Assembly: GCF_900187365.1 (NCBI RefSeq)
Contig: NZ_FYDG01000006.1
Coordinates: 1-64,000 of the forward strand
DNA: 64,000 bases
DNA from: Rhodoblastus acidophilus
Lineage (GTDB): Bacteria > Pseudomonadota > Alphaproteobacteria > Rhizobiales > Beijerinckiaceae
Reading direction: 5' to 3'
Part shown: positions 52,424 through 62,068 of the stretch, piece after piece
Layout: each line of letters starts with the position of its first letter
Position numbering within the stretch: the stretch's first letter is position 1
Notes under the pieces: generated by a model
What the model saw: the letters and a program-made list of their open reading frames with translations, nothing else
The model's database searches: none
What the model was told of the DNA's origin: nothing
Made by a program: the position numbers and the translations under genes

Positions 52424-52624
52424 ATGCCGGCCAACTCATCAAACGCCGCCGAGGCGGTCTTGATCGATCTGTCATTCGCCTTGGCCGAAATCGCCCTGTC
52501 CGACCTCAAGACCGAGCACGCCATTCGCGCCGCCGCACGGATCAGGAGCGCCATGACCGAGATCCGGCTGCTCGCGCCCGCGCAGCCCTATGAGCCGGAG
52601 CCGGACGAGATCGCCGCGGCATAG
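52424..52624 (+). CDS. Hypothetical 66-aa protein
   Basis: A 66-aa acidic helical protein (AEAVLIDLSFALAEIALSDLKTEHAIRAAARIRSAM). No family is recognised. The upstream intergenic region is AT-rich, suggesting a promoter. The ATG at 52424 is preceded by GAGGGGC. Confidence 0.55.
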   Translation: MPANSSNAAEAVLIDLSFALAEIALSDLKTEHAIRAAARIRSAMTEIRLLAPAQPYEPEPDEIAAA

Positions 52625-52670
52625 CGGCGGGGTCTTTGTCTTTCGACAGGCTTCGGCCATAATCGGCGGC

Positions 52671-53309
52671 ATGGACCCACGTCAGACCGCGCCCGCCGTC
52701 GCGCGCAACCGCGACGCTCTTCTCGTCTTGCTGCGCTACGTGTTGCCGCGCGAGGGGCGCGTGCTGGAAATCGCCAGCGGCACGGGCGAGCATGTCGTCC
52801 ATTTCGCCCGCAACCTGCCGGGTGTGAGCTTCCAGCCCTCCGATCCCGATGCGGCGGCCCGCGCCAGCATCGCGGCCTGGACCGCTGCGGAGCGTCTCGC
52901 CAATGTGGCGGCACCGCTGGCGCTGGATGCCGCCGCGCCGGATTGGCCGATCGCGCGCGCCGACGCGGCGCTCTGCATCAATATGGTCCATATCTCGCCG
53001 TGGCGGGCGACCCTCGGCCTGTTCGCCGGCGCGCGAAAAATCCTCTCCGTCGGGGCGCCGCTGTTTCTCTATGGCGCCTACAAGCGCGGCGGCGCCCATA
53101 CCGCGCCGAGCAATGTCGCCTTCGACGAATGGTTGCGCGCGAAAAACCCGGAATTCGGCGTGCGCGATCTCGAGTCGGTGGTCGCGGCGGCGGCGGCGAA
53201 CGGGTTTGGGCCGCCTGAGATTTTTGAAATGCCGGCGAACAATCTGAGCCTGGTTTTCAGAGCGTCCTCGCCAGTCCCCACAACAGCAGCATCACCAGCG
53301 GGGCGCTGA
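52671..53309 (+). CDS. DUF938 family SAM-dependent methyltransferase-like protein
   Basis: A 212-aa protein with SAM-binding motifs: RVLEIASGTGEHVVHFAR (motif I) and NMVHISPWRATLGLFAGA. The N-terminus (APAVARNRDALLVLLRYVLP) matches the DUF938 family. Substrate unknown. The gene converges on and overlaps the AtoE gene by 53 bases at its 3' end. Confidence 0.87.
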   Translation: MDPRQTAPAVARNRDALLVLLRYVLPREGRVLEIASGTGEHVVHFARNLPGVSFQPSDPDAAARASIAAWTAAERLANVAAPLALDAAAPDWPIARADAALCINMVHISPWRATLGLFAGARKILSVGAPLFLYGAYKRGGAHTAPSNVAFDEWLRAKNPEFGVRDLESVVAAAAANGFGPPEIFEMPANNLSLVFRASSPVPTTAASPAGR

Positions 53310-54675
53310 ACAGCAGCTGCGTGAAGCAGAAGCCGACGATGTCCTTGGCTTTCAAGCCGAGCACCCCGAGCAGCGGCAGCATCCAGAACGGATTGATCAG
53401 GTTGGGCAGAGCCTCGGCGGCGTTATAGACCTCGACCGCCCAGCCCATATGCGCGTGAAGATCCTTGGCCGCCTGCATCACATAAGGCGCCTCGATGATC
53501 CATTTGCCGCCGCCCGAAGGCACGAGAAAGCCGAGGAAGGCCGAATAGACGCCGATCACGATCGGGAATGTGTCTGCTGTGGCGATGGAGACGAACAGGT
53601 TGGAGATGTAGTGCGAGATGGAATGGCCGCTCGCCCCGTTCACATGGGTCAGCAGGCCGGCGATGGCGCCGTAGAAGGGAAACTGGATCAGAACGCCGGC
53701 GCAGGCCGGCACGGCTTTCGTCACCGCGCGCAGGAAACTGCGGATGGTCCGGTGCAGCAGCAGGCCGATCATCAGAAAAATGAAATTGTAGGTGTTGAGG
53801 TTGGAAATGGCGTTGAGCGGCCCCTTGCTGGAAAATTCGCTGAAGATGAAGCCGGCCGCCAGCAGCGCGATCAGGATGGGCAGGACCGGGCTGAATTCGA
53901 ACCAGTCGCCCGGCCGGGTCTGGGTCTCGGCCATTTGCACATCCGCCGAGATGTCGCAGCCGAGGTCGGCGGCGGTTCGGACCCTGTCGCCGCGCGGCGC
54001 GGAGAAATAGGAGATCAGCACGGCGCAGACGAGCAGGATCGCCGCCATCAGCATGGATTGCGGCAGGAAGATCGTCTGGCTGAGCGGGATGACGCCGGTA
54101 ATGTCGGCGATGGCTTTGGGCATGGAGGCGGCGTTGGCCTGCAGCATGGCCGACGAGGAGGAGAGGCCCAGCGCCCAGGTGGCGCCGAGGCCGAGATAGG
54201 CGGCGGCGCCGGCGGCGCGATAGTCGAGGTTCAAATCGGCCCGGCGCGCCAGCGCGCGCGTCAGCAGCCCGCCCAGCACAAGGCTTAGCGCCCAGTTGAA
54301 AAAGGACGACGCCATCGAGATGAAGGCCACCCAGGCCACGGCCTGCGCGCCATTTCGGGGAACGAGGGCGAGGCGGCCGATCAGCCGGGCGCAGGGCGGG
54401 GAGGCCGCGACGACATAGCCGGCGATCACCACCATGGCCATCTGCATGGTGAAGGGGATCAACGACCAGAAGCCGGCGCCGAATTCATTGGCGATGGCGA
54501 GCGGGGCGGCTCCCATGGCGAGATCGGCGGCGACCACCGCCAGCAGCGTCAGCACGACGAAGACGAAGGCGTCGGGAAACCATTTTTCCGCCCAGGCCGT
54601 GAAGCCATAAGCGAGGCGCTCCAGGCCGCTCAGCCGCGCCGGCGGGGTCGGATTCGGTCGAGCGGCTTGGGTCAT
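53257..54675 (-). CDS. Short-chain fatty acid transporter (AtoE family)
   Basis: A 472-aa membrane protein with about 12 helices. FPDAFVFVVLTLLAVVAADLAMGA, SFFNWALSLVLGG, TWALGLSSSSAMLQANAASMP and GFLVPSGGGKWIIEAP are typical of the AtoE short-chain fatty acid transporter family. The ATG at 54675 is chosen to begin the conserved region. Probable substrate acetoacetate or butyrate; no ato catabolic genes are adjacent. Confidence 0.88.
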   Translation of the reverse strand: MTQAARPNPTPPARLSGLERLAYGFTAWAEKWFPDAFVFVVLTLLAVVAADLAMGAAPLAIANEFGAGFWSLIPFTMQMAMVVIAGYVVAASPPCARLIGRLALVPRNGAQAVAWVAFISMASSFFNWALSLVLGGLLTRALARRADLNLDYRAAGAAAYLGLGATWALGLSSSSAMLQANAASMPKAIADITGVIPLSQTIFLPQSMLMAAILLVCAVLISYFSAPRGDRVRTAADLGCDISADVQMAETQTRPGDWFEFSPVLPILIALLAAGFIFSEFSSKGPLNAISNLNTYNFIFLMIGLLLHRTIRSFLRAVTKAVPACAGVLIQFPFYGAIAGLLTHVNGASGHSISHYISNLFVSIATADTFPIVIGVYSAFLGFLVPSGGGKWIIEAPYVMQAAKDLHAHMGWAVEVYNAAEALPNLINPFWMLPLLGVLGLKAKDIVGFCFTQLLFSAPLVMLLLWGLARTL

Positions 54676-54850
54676 TTCGGCCTCCGGATGGTTTTGGCGC
54701 AAGCTGCGCAACGCGGGCGGGAGTTGACAGATTACAAGGACGAAACGGCTCTCGGTCAAGCCAACGGCGCCGCGGATTTCGGACTCGCCCTTGCCAAATC
54801 CGGACGGCCGTTTCAAATGGTCTCAGACGACCCCGTCCGCGGAACGATTC

Positions 54851-55849
54851 ATGACGACCTCCCTCACCGAACACGTCACTCTCATCGAGGCGCAAGCCGA
54901 AGTGGTCGGCGCCTTTTTCCTCGGCCGCCTGCCGGTTCTCGCCTTGGCCAATGGCGAGGCGATCCTGGCGGAAATCGGCGCGGAAACGCGGCTGAAGGTC
55001 CACGAGGACGGCGCCATTCTGACCGCCGCCAGCGACGGCCGCAAGGTCTATACCGGCGGCGACGACGGCAAGGCGTTCGCCCTCGACGCGACCGGCAAGA
55101 TCGAGGCGCTGGCGCAGGAAAAAGGTTGGATCGACGCGCTCGCCGCGCGCGACGGCGCCGTGGCCTGGTCGTCGGGCAAAACCGTTCGCGCCCGCGACGC
55201 CAAAGGCGAAGTGAAGACATTTACGGCCCCGTCCTCGGTGCGCGGGCTCGGCTTCTTCCCCAAGGGCTATCGCCTCGCCGTCGCGCATTACGGCGGCGCG
55301 TCGCTGTGGTTTCCCAATGTCCAGGGCGAGCCGGACTCGCTGAACTGGAAGGGCTCGCATCTCGACGTCACCGTCGCGCCCGACGCCCGTTTCGTCGTCA
55401 CCTCCATGCAGGAAAACGCCCTGCACGGCTGGCGCCTCGCCGACAAGAACGACATGCGCATGACCGGCTATCCCGCCAAGACGCGCAGCTTCGCCTGGTC
55501 GCATGACGGAAACTGGCTGGCGACCTCCGGCGCGGAAGGCTGCATCGTCTGGCCCTTCGCTGGCAAGGACGGCCCGATGGGCAAGGCGCCGCGCGAATGC
55601 GGCGTGCGGTCGGACGCGCTGGTGACGGCCGTCGCCTTTCATCCCGGCGCCCTGGTCGTGGCCATCGGCTATGACGACGGCTGGGTGCTGCTGGTGCGTA
55701 TGGTCGATGCGGCGGAAATCCTGGCCCGGCGCACGCCGGCCGGGGAGGCCGACGCGATTTCGGCATTGGCGTTCGACGCCAAGGGGGCGCGCCTCGCTTT
55801 CGGCACCCGCGGCGGCGTCGCCGGCGTGCTCGATTTTCCCAAGGGATAA
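54851..55849 (+). CDS. WD40-repeat protein
   Basis: A 332-aa beta-propeller protein. Repeats of about 40 residues are visible, e.g. DGAILTAASDGRKVYTGGDDGKAFALD, VRGLGFFPKGYRLAVAHYGGASLW, TRSFAWSHDGNWLATSGAEGCIVWPF and ISALAFDAKGARLAFGTRGGVAGVLDF. A scaffold function is likely; no catalytic domain is seen. It is not linked to nearby genes. The ATG at 54851 is used. Confidence 0.85.
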   Translation: MTTSLTEHVTLIEAQAEVVGAFFLGRLPVLALANGEAILAEIGAETRLKVHEDGAILTAASDGRKVYTGGDDGKAFALDATGKIEALAQEKGWIDALAARDGAVAWSSGKTVRARDAKGEVKTFTAPSSVRGLGFFPKGYRLAVAHYGGASLWFPNVQGEPDSLNWKGSHLDVTVAPDARFVVTSMQENALHGWRLADKNDMRMTGYPAKTRSFAWSHDGNWLATSGAEGCIVWPFAGKDGPMGKAPRECGVRSDALVTAVAFHPGALVVAIGYDDGWVLLVRMVDAAEILARRTPAGEADAISALAFDAKGARLAFGTRGGVAGVLDFPKG

Positions 55850-55917
55850 AAATGCTGCGTTTTGCGCCCAAGTTCGGCTAAGATGTGTGCAAGCTCCTTT
55901 TTTCGACAGTCGAAAGC

Positions 55918-57501
55918 GTGACCGATACTCTTCCTGACACGACCGCAGGCGACTCCGCCGATGCGCCAGTCGAACCCGCGCCCGCGGATCCGCGCGAAAT
56001 CGAACTGAAATTCACCCTCGACGCGGCGGCGTTCGCCGCCGCGTTGGACTCGCCGCTGTTGCGTCGCGACGGGCAGAAGAGCCCGGCCAAAAAGCTGGTG
56101 TCGATCTATTTCGATACGCCGGACTGGGATCTGCTGCGCCGTAAGATCGCGTTGCGTGTGCGGCGCTCCGGCCGCAGCCTGCCGTTGATGACGCTGAAAT
56201 GGCGGCCTGAGGCGGAGAGCCTGTTCTCGCGCGGCGAAATCGAGCACGCGGTGCGCGCGCTTGAGCCGGACCTGTCCCTGTTCGACGGCGAAACTGGCGA
56301 AACCCTGCGCGCGCTCGTCGGCGCCAAGCCGCTGGAGCCGAAATACGAGACGCGCGTGCAGCGGACGATCCGACTGATCACGGCGGGGTCGGCGGTGATC
56401 GAGGCGGCGTTCGACGCCGGCGAGATTGTCGCGGGCGCGGCCAGTCTTCCCTTGCGCGAACTCGAGCTTGAACTCAAAAGCGGCGCCGAGGCGGATTTTT
56501 ATGGTTTCGCCGCGCGGCTGGTGCAAGAGCTGCCGTTGCGGCTCGACGCGGTCAGCAAGGCCGAGCGCGCCAGCCATTTGGCGCTGCAAACGTCTCCGAC
56601 GCCGGTCAAGGCCAAGATCGCCGCGCTGCCCGGCGACCTCAATCTCGACGCCGCCATCGCCCAGGTCATTCTCTCGACCCGCGATCATTTCCTCGCCAAT
56701 TGGGCGAGCTTGCGCGAAAGCGACGACCCCGAAGCCATCCATCAGATGCGCGTCGCGCTGCGCCGGCTGAGGGCGGCGTTGGGCATGTTCAAACGCGCCA
56801 TTCCCTGCGCCGAGCTGGAGGCGTTCCGCACGCGCGCCAAGGATCTGGCGAGCGCGTTTGGCCCGGCGCGCGACTGCGACGCGTTGCGCGAGCTGGTCGA
56901 AACCGGCCCCTTGCCCCATGCGCGGGCCGGCGATTTCGCCCCGCTGATGCAGGCGCTGGACCAGCGTCGGGGCGAGGCCTATGCACAAGCGCGCGCCCTG
57001 CTCGAAAGCGTCGAGCCGACCTTGTTCGCGCTCGACCTCGGCGCGTTCGTCGCCCGGCGCGGCTGGCGCAACGCGCTCACCGCCGAAAATCTCGGCGGCC
57101 TGACTGAAAAAGTCGGCCTGTTCGCGGCTGAGGCGCTGGAGCGGCTGCACAATCGCGCGCTCAAGCGGGGCCGCAAGCTGACGAGCCTGCCGGACGAACA
57201 GCGCCATCAATGCCGCATCGCGCTGAAAAACCTGCGCTACGCCGCCGAATTCTTCGCCGGCGCCTTTGACGCCGAGGCGGCGTCGGACTTCATCCGCGCC
57301 ACGGCGCAGCTTCAGGCGCTGCTCGGCGCCCATAACGATGTCGCCACCGCCGAACACTTCCTCAGCCAGACCAACGAGGCGCAGGCGGCGCGGGCGGCCG
57401 GCGTGGTGCTGGGATGGTATGCGCGCGAGGCGATCGAGGCCGACAAGCATCTGGCCAAGGCCTGGAAGACTTTTAAGCAGGCCGATCCGTTCTGGGGGTG
57501 A
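55918..57501 (+). CDS. CYTH-CHAD domain protein
   Basis: A 527-aa protein. The N-terminal CYTH domain (about 20-215) starts with EIELKFTLD and has Arg/Lys-rich strands including KLVSIYFDTPDWDLL and ALRVRRSGRSLPLMTLKW. The CHAD domain (about 235-525) is helical with conserved His (EAIHQMRVALRRLRAAL, DEQRHQCRIALKNLRYAAEFF). CYTH is a triphosphate/polyphosphate tunnel fold and CHAD binds polyphosphate. The start is uncertain: GTG at 55918, or GTG at 55885. Confidence 0.88.
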   Translation: MTDTLPDTTAGDSADAPVEPAPADPREIELKFTLDAAAFAAALDSPLLRRDGQKSPAKKLVSIYFDTPDWDLLRRKIALRVRRSGRSLPLMTLKWRPEAESLFSRGEIEHAVRALEPDLSLFDGETGETLRALVGAKPLEPKYETRVQRTIRLITAGSAVIEAAFDAGEIVAGAASLPLRELELELKSGAEADFYGFAARLVQELPLRLDAVSKAERASHLALQTSPTPVKAKIAALPGDLNLDAAIAQVILSTRDHFLANWASLRESDDPEAIHQMRVALRRLRAALGMFKRAIPCAELEAFRTRAKDLASAFGPARDCDALRELVETGPLPHARAGDFAPLMQALDQRRGEAYAQARALLESVEPTLFALDLGAFVARRGWRNALTAENLGGLTEKVGLFAAEALERLHNRALKRGRKLTSLPDEQRHQCRIALKNLRYAAEFFAGAFDAEAASDFIRATAQLQALLGAHNDVATAEHFLSQTNEAQAARAAGVVLGWYAREAIEADKHLAKAWKTFKQADPFWG

Positions 57502-57513
57502 GACGACGGCCGA

Positions 57514-59919
57514 TTACGGCCGCGTCGTCAGCGCGACGATATCGTTGATCGAGCGGCGGTTGGCGGCGTCGCAGAATTGCGCGTCGAGTTCTGCCTGAAC
57601 CGAGGCCGACAGCCACCAGCTCATCGACACCTTGCTCATCGCGGGCTTTTTGCGCGCGAGGCTGGCGCATTGGGCGGCGAATAAGGCGTCGCCCGGCGCG
57701 GCGGGGCCGATGGTCGGCGTCTCGTTCATCAGGATTTTGAAAAAGCCCAGCGTTTCCGTCCCGTTGATGCGCGCCAGCGCGCGCACCGCCAGATCCGCAG
57801 CCTCCTCGCCATGGCCTTGCCGCGTGGCGATGAGCGTTCCCACCGGCGCGGACAGCGGGCCGGCAACCTCGACGCCGAGGCTTTGGTCCAGCGGCGCGAT
57901 CTGCGGGGTGGCGGCGGGGCGGGGCGGCGTCTTCTTGGCGGCGCGGTCGATGTTGGGGTCGTTCTGCACCCAGACCAGCGCCGGCTTGAGGCCGAGGCCA
58001 TGCAGCGCCTCGGCGAGATCGAGCGCCGTGCTGAGGCCGGAGTTCTCGAAATAGCCGCCATCGACCACGCGATCGCCATAGGACGGGTCGGCGTCGTTGC
58101 GGATCACGCCGGCCGGCGAAATGATCGGAAAGCGCGCGCTGAGCAGGGCCGCCGTCGACAGCCGCAGGTCGGGCGCGTCGCGCAGGGCCGGCGCGTCGGC
58201 GGCCCCCTGGCCGGGCGCCGCGCAGGCGCCGCCATTGTCCTGGCAGGACCGCGACATCATCTCGAACACGTCGTACGCCTGCGACGACAGGGCGATGCGG
58301 CCAGGCTTGCCGTCCGGGCTGGCGTAGGTCGAGACCAGATCCGAGGCGATGATGCGGCGTCCGGTCGTAACCGACGTGCCGTTCAGCAGCAGCAGCGGCA
58401 GCCAGCCGTCTTTGGCGCCGGCGTAGCCGAACGGCCGGCACAGCCCCTTGCCGGCGCGCGCGCCGCACGGATGCGGCGCCCGGGTGATGTCGGCGATATA
58501 ATTGTAGTGCCGCTCCCAGCTTTGCTCCAGCAGGGCGGCCCGGTCGAGGATCAGCGATCCCGCGCCGAACGGATTCGCCGGCGCGAGAATGTCGCGGAAG
58601 CCGAGGCCGATGAAGCCGCTCGACAGATAGTCGCCCGACACCAGCAATTGCAGGCACGACCGCCAGGACAGCCGATAATCCGGCGCGTCGCGGGACTCCA
58701 TCCCGAACCATGTACGGTCGCCGCGCACGCAGGGCGGGGCGCTGGCGCCGCGCTCCTCCGCGTCGGCCAGGGCGGCGCGGATCGCCGCCGCGCCGAAGGC
58801 GCCGCCGGACACGCCCGAGAGCGCGAAAATCTTGCGGCCGGGCGCGCCGCCGGGACCGGTGCGGTCGATGATCTCGCCCGCCAGCGTCGCAGCCATGAAG
58901 GCGGCGCGGCTGGCGCCGCCCTCGGCGGCGAGGATCAGCGCGGCCGGGCATTTGGCGAGGTCGTCCGCGCAGGCGTTGGCGCGGCGCCATTTCTCCACCG
59001 CCGCGGCCAGTTCCACCTGGCGGCCGGCGCGCTGCTCCGCCGACGGGGCGGGCAGCAGGCGAATGTCGTTCAAATGCCTGTTCGCGCCGGTGACCACAAC
59101 GCAGAGCGCGACCAGCGACGCCAGCGCCGGCCAGCCGCTGCGGTGGCCGAGCCGCGCCAGCAGGCTGAAGGTCAGCACCAGCGAGCCGAGCAGAAAGGGA
59201 ATCAACAGCGCGCGGTCGAACAGCGCGGCCAGTTCGTGGGGCCGCAGATAGGCCGCCACGAACACCAGCCCGGTGCCGATCAGCGAGAGGCGCGCGAACA
59301 GGGCCAGGCCGGCGTGAAGCCGCGCCGCGCCGCCGTCCGCGCGCAGGTTGGCGCGATGGCCGAGCCAGCGCAGCAGGTCGCGGCGCCAGATGACGAAGAG
59401 CGCGAACAGAACGGCGGCGATCGCATCGCCGACCGCAATGAGAAGGATCTGGTCGTGGGCGCGCTTCACTTCGTCGAGGTCGCGCGCCGCCTCCATAGAC
59501 GCGTCGCAGAAGGCCAGCCCCACGGCGACGGCGAAGAAGGGCAGGAGGCCGAGGATGCGCGGGGTCCAGCGGATCGCTCCCGCCAGCTCCTGGCGCAATT
59601 CGTCTTCCAGCGCGGCGCGCGCCTTGGGCGGCAGGCTGCGGCGGGTGTGAACGGAAACCAGCCAGTCCGGCTCCTCCAGCACGCGGCGCGCGCCATAATG
59701 AACGGGAAAGGCCCAGACGAAAAACACCGCCAGCAGGAACAGCAGCCAATGGCCGATCTGGGCGAGGGAATCGGAAAAGGCGAGATCGGCGAACAGGTTT
59801 TGCGCCTGCACCACGCCGCCGAGCAGGGCGAGGCCGGCCAGCGCGGACAGGAGGGAGAAGCGGCAGGCGGCGAGGAGGCGGCCAAACAACGCCCATTTGC
59901 GCCAGATTTGCGCCAACAT
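57514..59919 (-). CDS. Large patatin-like membrane protein
   Basis: An 801-aa protein. The N-terminal third has several hydrophobic helices (about 15-40, 55-75, 125-145, 165-180 and 205-285). The C-terminal part resembles patatin-like phospholipase: nucleophile GVSGG (G-x-S-x-G) in ALSGVSGGAFGA and DGG in VVDGGYFENSG, with a likely oxyanion Gly-rich stretch AAEGGASRAAF. A membrane lipase/esterase is implied; substrate unknown. The start at 59919 is chosen as the first Met before the helices. Confidence 0.8.
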   Translation of the reverse strand: MLAQIWRKWALFGRLLAACRFSLLSALAGLALLGGVVQAQNLFADLAFSDSLAQIGHWLLFLLAVFFVWAFPVHYGARRVLEEPDWLVSVHTRRSLPPKARAALEDELRQELAGAIRWTPRILGLLPFFAVAVGLAFCDASMEAARDLDEVKRAHDQILLIAVGDAIAAVLFALFVIWRRDLLRWLGHRANLRADGGAARLHAGLALFARLSLIGTGLVFVAAYLRPHELAALFDRALLIPFLLGSLVLTFSLLARLGHRSGWPALASLVALCVVVTGANRHLNDIRLLPAPSAEQRAGRQVELAAAVEKWRRANACADDLAKCPAALILAAEGGASRAAFMAATLAGEIIDRTGPGGAPGRKIFALSGVSGGAFGAAAIRAALADAEERGASAPPCVRGDRTWFGMESRDAPDYRLSWRSCLQLLVSGDYLSSGFIGLGFRDILAPANPFGAGSLILDRAALLEQSWERHYNYIADITRAPHPCGARAGKGLCRPFGYAGAKDGWLPLLLLNGTSVTTGRRIIASDLVSTYASPDGKPGRIALSSQAYDVFEMMSRSCQDNGGACAAPGQGAADAPALRDAPDLRLSTAALLSARFPIISPAGVIRNDADPSYGDRVVDGGYFENSGLSTALDLAEALHGLGLKPALVWVQNDPNIDRAAKKTPPRPAATPQIAPLDQSLGVEVAGPLSAPVGTLIATRQGHGEEAADLAVRALARINGTETLGFFKILMNETPTIGPAAPGDALFAAQCASLARKKPAMSKVSMSWWLSASVQAELDAQFCDAANRRSINDIVALTTRP

Positions 59920-60135
59920 CCGCGCCTCCCGCCATTCATGCGACGCAACGATAAGCCTCAGTTTGCGACAAAGCGCCGGGGACGGCAATCGCTTCCATTG
60001 AGGCGACTTGCCGCAGGCCGCGCCCGGTTTCGCGCCGGGCGGCGGCCTTGGGGAAAAAAGCGGGGCCGGGCGCGCGGTGTCATGGAGTTTCCGTATTGGG
60101 CGGAGTAGAATCGGGAGAAAATTAGAGGCTCGCGA
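59920..60135. other. Intergenic region, no gene seen
   Basis: About 216 bases between divergent genes. It probably holds promoters for both; no specific motif was assigned. Confidence 0.5.
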
Positions 60136-60855
60136 ATGCGGCAATTTGTTCTTTTGACCGGCAGCGGCATTTCCGCCGATTCCGGCCTCGATACGTTCAG
60201 ATCTTCGGGAGGCCAGAGTCTTTGGGCGCGGTACGATCCCGATGTCGTCTGCAATTTCGACGTCTGGGAGGAGAATTTCGAGTTGGTGCACGAATTCTAT
60301 TCGAAGCGCCGCATGGAATTGGCCGATGTCGAGCCCAACGCCGCGCATAAAATGGCGGCCGAGTGGCAAAAAAAATACGGCGCCGAGCTGATCACGCAGA
60401 ATGTCGACGATCTGTTCGAGCGCGCCGGCGCCCGTAACGTGCTTCATGTTCACGGCCGGCTGACGGCGCTGCGCTGCCTGGCCTGCGAGACGGAATGGGA
60501 ATGGGGCTACCAGGCCTTCGAGCCGGCCCGGGATCGCTGCCCGCATTGCGGCGGCCTGCATGAGGTCAAGCCGGATGTGGTGTTCTTCAACGAAAAGGCG
60601 CCGCTTTACCAGAAATTATGGGAGCGGCTGGATTCGCTGAGTCATGACGACCTGCTGGTGATCATCGGCACCTCCGGCAATGTGTTGCCGATCGCCGGCA
60701 TCGCGCGCCACAGCCGGGCGGTCACCATCCTGTCGAATCTCGCCTCCGAGCCGGCCATTCCCGAAGATTTTTTCGACCACGTGCTGCATGGCCGCGCGGC
60801 GGAAACCGCGCCGCGTCTCGACGCGCTGGTGGCGCGGATCCTGTCGGAGTCCTAG
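60136..60855 (+). CDS. NAD-dependent protein deacylase (sirtuin, CobB type)
   Basis: A 239-aa true sirtuin. NAD-binding GSGISADSGLDTFR, catalytic HVHG (His), zinc ligands CLAC and CPHC, and QNVDDL are all present. It removes acyl groups from lysines using NAD. It is canonical and unlike the SIR2-like protein in the nif region (25575). It converges on a hypothetical gene with a four-base overlap. Confidence 0.93.
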   Translation: MRQFVLLTGSGISADSGLDTFRSSGGQSLWARYDPDVVCNFDVWEENFELVHEFYSKRRMELADVEPNAAHKMAAEWQKKYGAELITQNVDDLFERAGARNVLHVHGRLTALRCLACETEWEWGYQAFEPARDRCPHCGGLHEVKPDVVFFNEKAPLYQKLWERLDSLSHDDLLVIIGTSGNVLPIAGIARHSRAVTILSNLASEPAIPEDFFDHVLHGRAAETAPRLDALVARILSES

Positions 60856-61313
60856 GCTTTTCCAACCCGGGCGCGCCGCGATTCGATTTCGGCGCCCATG
60901 GCGCGGACCAGACAGGCGCGGGCGAAAGCGAGCAATTCGTCCGGGCAGCTCTCAAGATTTTCCAGCACCTGCATCAGCAGGCGGAATTGCGCCGTGGTGA
61001 GATCGGAGCCTTCGCCGCCGAGATAGTCGATCAGCCAGCGCGCCTGATCCAGGCTGGGGGCGCGGCTGGCGAAGCCGTCGAGATACCAGGCGCCGACCTT
61101 GTCGGCGAAGAATTTGCCCCAATCCGGACAGGCGGGCAGACGCGCGCGCGCCAAGGCGCCGAGCGCCTCCACTTCACTTTCCGTCAGGGCGCTGTCAGGT
61201 TTGGGCAAGTGCGACAGGATGCCGACGTCATCGGGCAGAATTTGGCCGCGACGGGCGATGGCTGCGCAGATCTGCGGCGCCAGATCGAGAGAAACGAGCG
61301 TGCCGGAGGTCAT
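60852..61313 (-). CDS. Hypothetical 153-aa protein
   Basis: A 153-aa soluble helical protein (LAPQICAAIARRGQILPDDVGILSHLPKPDSALTESEVEALGALARARL; DWGKFFADKVGAWYLDGF). I recognise no family with confidence. Cys residues are few. No operon partner is apparent. Confidence 0.65.
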   Translation of the reverse strand: MTSGTLVSLDLAPQICAAIARRGQILPDDVGILSHLPKPDSALTESEVEALGALARARLPACPDWGKFFADKVGAWYLDGFASRAPSLDQARWLIDYLGGEGSDLTTAQFRLLMQVLENLESCPDELLAFARACLVRAMGAEIESRRARVGKA

Positions 61314-61442
61314 GGTTCCCCTTCCTGAACGAGGAAGCCGACTTTAGACGCGGCGCGCTGATCAAAGGCTTAACGCGGGTTATGCTTGAGGATGACTTGT
61401 CGCCTATGGTTAAACGCCCGTAAAAATGGCGCCGCGCCGGTC

Positions 61443-61979
61443 TCAGCAGGCGACCAGCTCCGCCGCCTGATCCAGCGTCAGATCGACCATCAGCTCGCTG
61501 GCGAGCGCTTCGAGCGACTGGCGGAGATCGTCGATCGCAAGGCCGTCCGGCAGCAGCAGACGGGCGGTGGCCTTGAACATCGCCTCGCCGGAAAAGGCCC
61601 CGCTCACCAACTCGCTCTCGAGTTCGGCGATGCTGACATGCTGTGCGGCGAGAACATGGGAAATGTCGCGGATGATGCCGGGCCGGTCGAGGCCGATCAG
61701 CTCAAGCCGCGCCGCCCGCCCTCCGATCGGCGCCTGTTCGTCGGTGCGCTGGATCACCAGGCGCAAGCCGTAGGCTTCGAGGTCGCGCAGCGAAGCGGCC
61801 AGCGCGTCGGCCTTGTCGGCCGCGACCGCGACCAGAATCATGCCGGCGAACTGGCCGGACAGGCTCGCCATGCGCGTGTCGAGCCAATTGCCGCCGCCGG
61901 CGGCGATGGTGTCGGACACCGCGCTCACCAGACCCGGCCGGTCGGGGCCAATCACGGTCAAAACGAGATGAATTTGCAT
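61443..61979 (-). CDS. ACT-domain protein, GcvR-like
   Basis: A 178-aa protein with two ACT domains (HLVLTVIGPDRPGLVSAVSDTIAAGGGNWLDTRM at the N-terminus and LELIGLDRPGIIRDISHVLAAQHVSI in the second half). The layout matches the glycine cleavage repressor-type (GcvR) ACT proteins. Ligand and role are unknown; probable amino-acid sensing. The start at 61979 begins the first ACT domain. Confidence 0.87.
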   Translation of the reverse strand: MQIHLVLTVIGPDRPGLVSAVSDTIAAGGGNWLDTRMASLSGQFAGMILVAVAADKADALAASLRDLEAYGLRLVIQRTDEQAPIGGRAARLELIGLDRPGIIRDISHVLAAQHVSIAELESELVSGAFSGEAMFKATARLLLPDGLAIDDLRQSLEALASELMVDLTLDQAAELVAC

Positions 61980-62068
61980 GACGCGCTCCTCATGCGGCCG
62001 AACATACGCCAAGCCGGCCGCCGCCGATAGGCGGCTTTCGCGTGCGCAGGAGCGCCGAAATGTCGCCC

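Noticed and set aside
57473-59935. 820-codon minus-strand frame overlapping the patatin-like gene
   Set aside because: Its product is Arg/Ala/Pro-rich without motifs; the other frame (57514-59919) has helices, GxSxG and DGG, so it is the real gene.
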